The notes below the pieces were generated by a model. It made no database searches. It was not told the origin of the DNA and saw nothing but the letters and a program-made list of their open reading frames with translations. This document shows positions 44,923 through 46,467 of a stretch of DNA of 46,467 bases, piece by piece (positions within the stretch are counted from its first letter, which is position 1; each line of letters starts with the position of its first letter). Both the position numbers and the translations under genes were made by a program. Origin of the DNA: Schizochytrium sp. CCTCC M209059 (taxonomy: Eukaryota > Sar > Bigyra > Thraustochytrida > Thraustochytriidae); NCBI GenBank assembly GCA_000818945.1, contig KN805456.1, positions 1-46,467 on the forward strand, in the 5' to 3' direction.

Positions 44923-45740
44923 AGGCACCCCCGCGACGAATTGTGTGTGGCGTGCTTCATTCAGCCTCCGAGCGAGGAGGCTCGCGGCCAGGACATCCAC
45001 CAGGGCTGCAGCCTGGCCTTCCCTCCTTTCACAGTCTCAAACCAAGAGCCTGCGAAAGGGAGAAGCCGTTCAGGCCTTGCACCGCGCCGACCCTGGCAGC
45101 AGCGCTGACATTGGTTCTAGGCTGCCAGCGACGACTTTGCTGGCTGGAGAGCACAAAGCCGCCCTTCCGGAACGCTACGTCTCGTCAGTGGCGCCGCCTG
45201 GGGCCGACCCTGGCTGGTGCGGAGTCTGGAAGCTGCGACTGACGGCGATCATCGAGCGTAGCGGCCACTGCTTCTAAACTGCTAGTTATCCTTGAACCTC
45301 ACCCAGATTCTGAGCCCTGGAAATCGTCCCGGTGTCCCTGAGCTGGCTATCTGTTTCATGGATGAGGGTAGAGACGAGATGCAATCGTGTCTTGCGCGTC
45401 TGTCTGTAAAATTTTGCAGTGCGCGCGATGGAAAACAATGTCAGTTGGTTGGCGGTCTGGCACGGGGGCAGGAAGTGCAAAAGGAGGCGCAGTGCAAGCA
45501 AGCAGACAAGCACGCACGTCAATCGCCCGCCGCCAATGAGATCGATGGATGGGCCGATGGATCGATCCAAGACGAACGATCTCTCGCCGGTAGCAGCGAG
45601 CTAGAGTTAGTCAGACAGTCAGCCGCCGACAGGGGACAGGGGAGGGAGACGCTCCAAGAATAAGTGACGGCCGCAGAGAAAAGAGGTTTGGGAAAGAGGA
45701 ACGAGGCGGAGGGGGGGGTACACACTGCACGCGTCACTTG

Positions 45741-45778
45741 GCCTCCTCCTCCTCCTCCTCCTCCTCCTCTTCTTCTTG
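45741..45778. repeat. (CTC)n trinucleotide repeat
   Basis: About ten CTC/CCT units grading into TTC units. Confidence 0.9.
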
Positions 45779-46100
45779 CCACGCAGCTCGAACGGGATGG
45801 GACCGGTGTCACATGTCCACAAGACAAGACAAAGGACAGGGCTGCTTTCTTTCGTGCCCTCACTCTCGTTCGGTTCTTCCGGTCTCGCCTGCATTGCGCT
45901 GCGCTGCTTGGCCATCGGTCGATCTACCTGCCGAGGCCCCACATCGCTTCTGTTCCCCGGCTGCCCTGCTTTGTCTGGCATCGCGGCTGCTTTGCTTTCC
46001 GGAAACTCGGTCATTGGCAGCAGCAACTAAGCGGCAAGAGGCGGCCGAAAGGAGGGACTCGGAGGCGGCTGAAAAGATCCAATTGGATTGACGCCGTCTG

Positions 46101-46148
46101 CCTTCGCCTTCGCCTTCGCCTTCGTATTCATTCGTTCATTCGTTCGTT
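46101..46148. repeat. (CCTTCG)n and (ATTC/GTTC)n compound repeat
   Basis: Four CCTTCG hexamers followed by ATTC/GTTC tetramers of the same family as the arrays at 2265-2540 and 38865-38904. Confidence 0.9.
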
Positions 46149-46467
46149 TGTTGCATTGGCGCTGCTCAGATTGTTAACGAGCGATGACCGCCGCACCACG
46201 TCTGGCCGCTCGCTCGCTCGCTCTCTCGCTCAGAGGGGGGCGGCGAAAGAAAGCAAGCTACTAGTATTATGCCCGGCCATGATAATGGTTGAGGCCTCTG
46301 GCATGGCGTGGTATACGGCATTATGGCATGGCATGGAAGGCTCAATCAATCGGCCGGCTAGGCCGAGACGGCGGTCGTGGTGCTACCGCCTGGGTCGACT
46401 CGGTTCGGCTCGAATCGACGGACCGAGCGGGGCGGCAGCTGCCTCTCGAAGGGGGCCGGGCGGGCGG

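Larger units (their letters stand above)
37702..46467. other. 8.7 kb gene-poor region at the right edge
   Basis: No reading frame here resembles a known protein. The longest frames (258 codons at 39688-40464 plus strand, 191 at 41596-42171 minus strand, 178 at 38904-39440 plus strand) are made of Arg/Ser/Pro/Ala-rich translations of GC-rich repeats and lack domain patterns. Microsatellites, palindromes and short duplications are frequent. The promoter of the polycystin-like gene should be at the left end. A gene beyond the right edge, a non-coding RNA or multi-exon genes with short exons could be hidden here. Confidence 0.6.

Noticed and set aside
37702..46467. Mobile element in the gene-poor region
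   Set aside because: I saw no transposase or reverse transcriptase motif, no long terminal repeats and no target-site duplications.

Overview
The window is nuclear DNA from a single-celled, flagellum-bearing eukaryote. It carries an uS11/RPS14 ribosomal protein, the ribosome-assembly ATPase midasin, the cilium protein CFAP251/WDR66, an axonemal-type EF-hand protein, a Golgi-type sulfotransferase and a polycystin-like channel. Genes are compact, mostly intronless and GC-rich, and short tandem repeats are common around their 5' ends. The mix (fungal-type NAD-dependent methylene-THF dehydrogenase, cilium genes, few introns) fits a stramenopile, possibly a thraustochytrid. That placement is inference and no marker here proves it.

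Layout from left to right: MTD1-like dehydrogenase (-, 689..~1661); a 2.1 kb divergent spacer rich in microsatellites; an EF-hand protein (+, 3777..4241); midasin/MDN1 (-, 4439..21832, one uninterrupted 17.4 kb reading frame); PWP1 (+, 22283..24046), divergent from midasin across about 450 bp; a type II membrane sulfotransferase (-, 24454..25785); a secretory serine carboxypeptidase (-, 26079..27776); CFAP251/WDR66 (-, 28996..32529, three exons by my reading); RPS14 (+, 33353..33808), divergent from CFAP251; a polycystin-like channel (-, 34702..37701). From about 37.7 kb to the right edge (8.7 kb) I can support no gene, only repeats and palindromes.

Two themes run through the genes. MDN1, PWP1 and RPS14 belong to ribosome synthesis; MDN1 and PWP1 share one divergent promoter region that contains a 15-bp direct repeat spaced 21 bp. 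The EF-hand protein, CFAP251 and the polycystin-like channel are of cilium type. The sulfotransferase and carboxypeptidase act in the secretory pathway.

Main corrections to a naive reading: CFAP251 has two short upstream exons with GT-AG introns, and the apparent first ATG of its long frame lies in an intron. The polycystin frame opens with TTG, and its first real ATG is at 37701. The 5' end of the MTD1-like gene has a one-base frame discontinuity next to a well-placed ATG. PWP1 begins at 22283, not at the start of the longer open frame. I found no mobile element, CRISPR array, tRNA or rRNA. I did not find a clearly new biological system; the least explained parts are the 8.7 kb gene-poor segment and the shared promoter elements.
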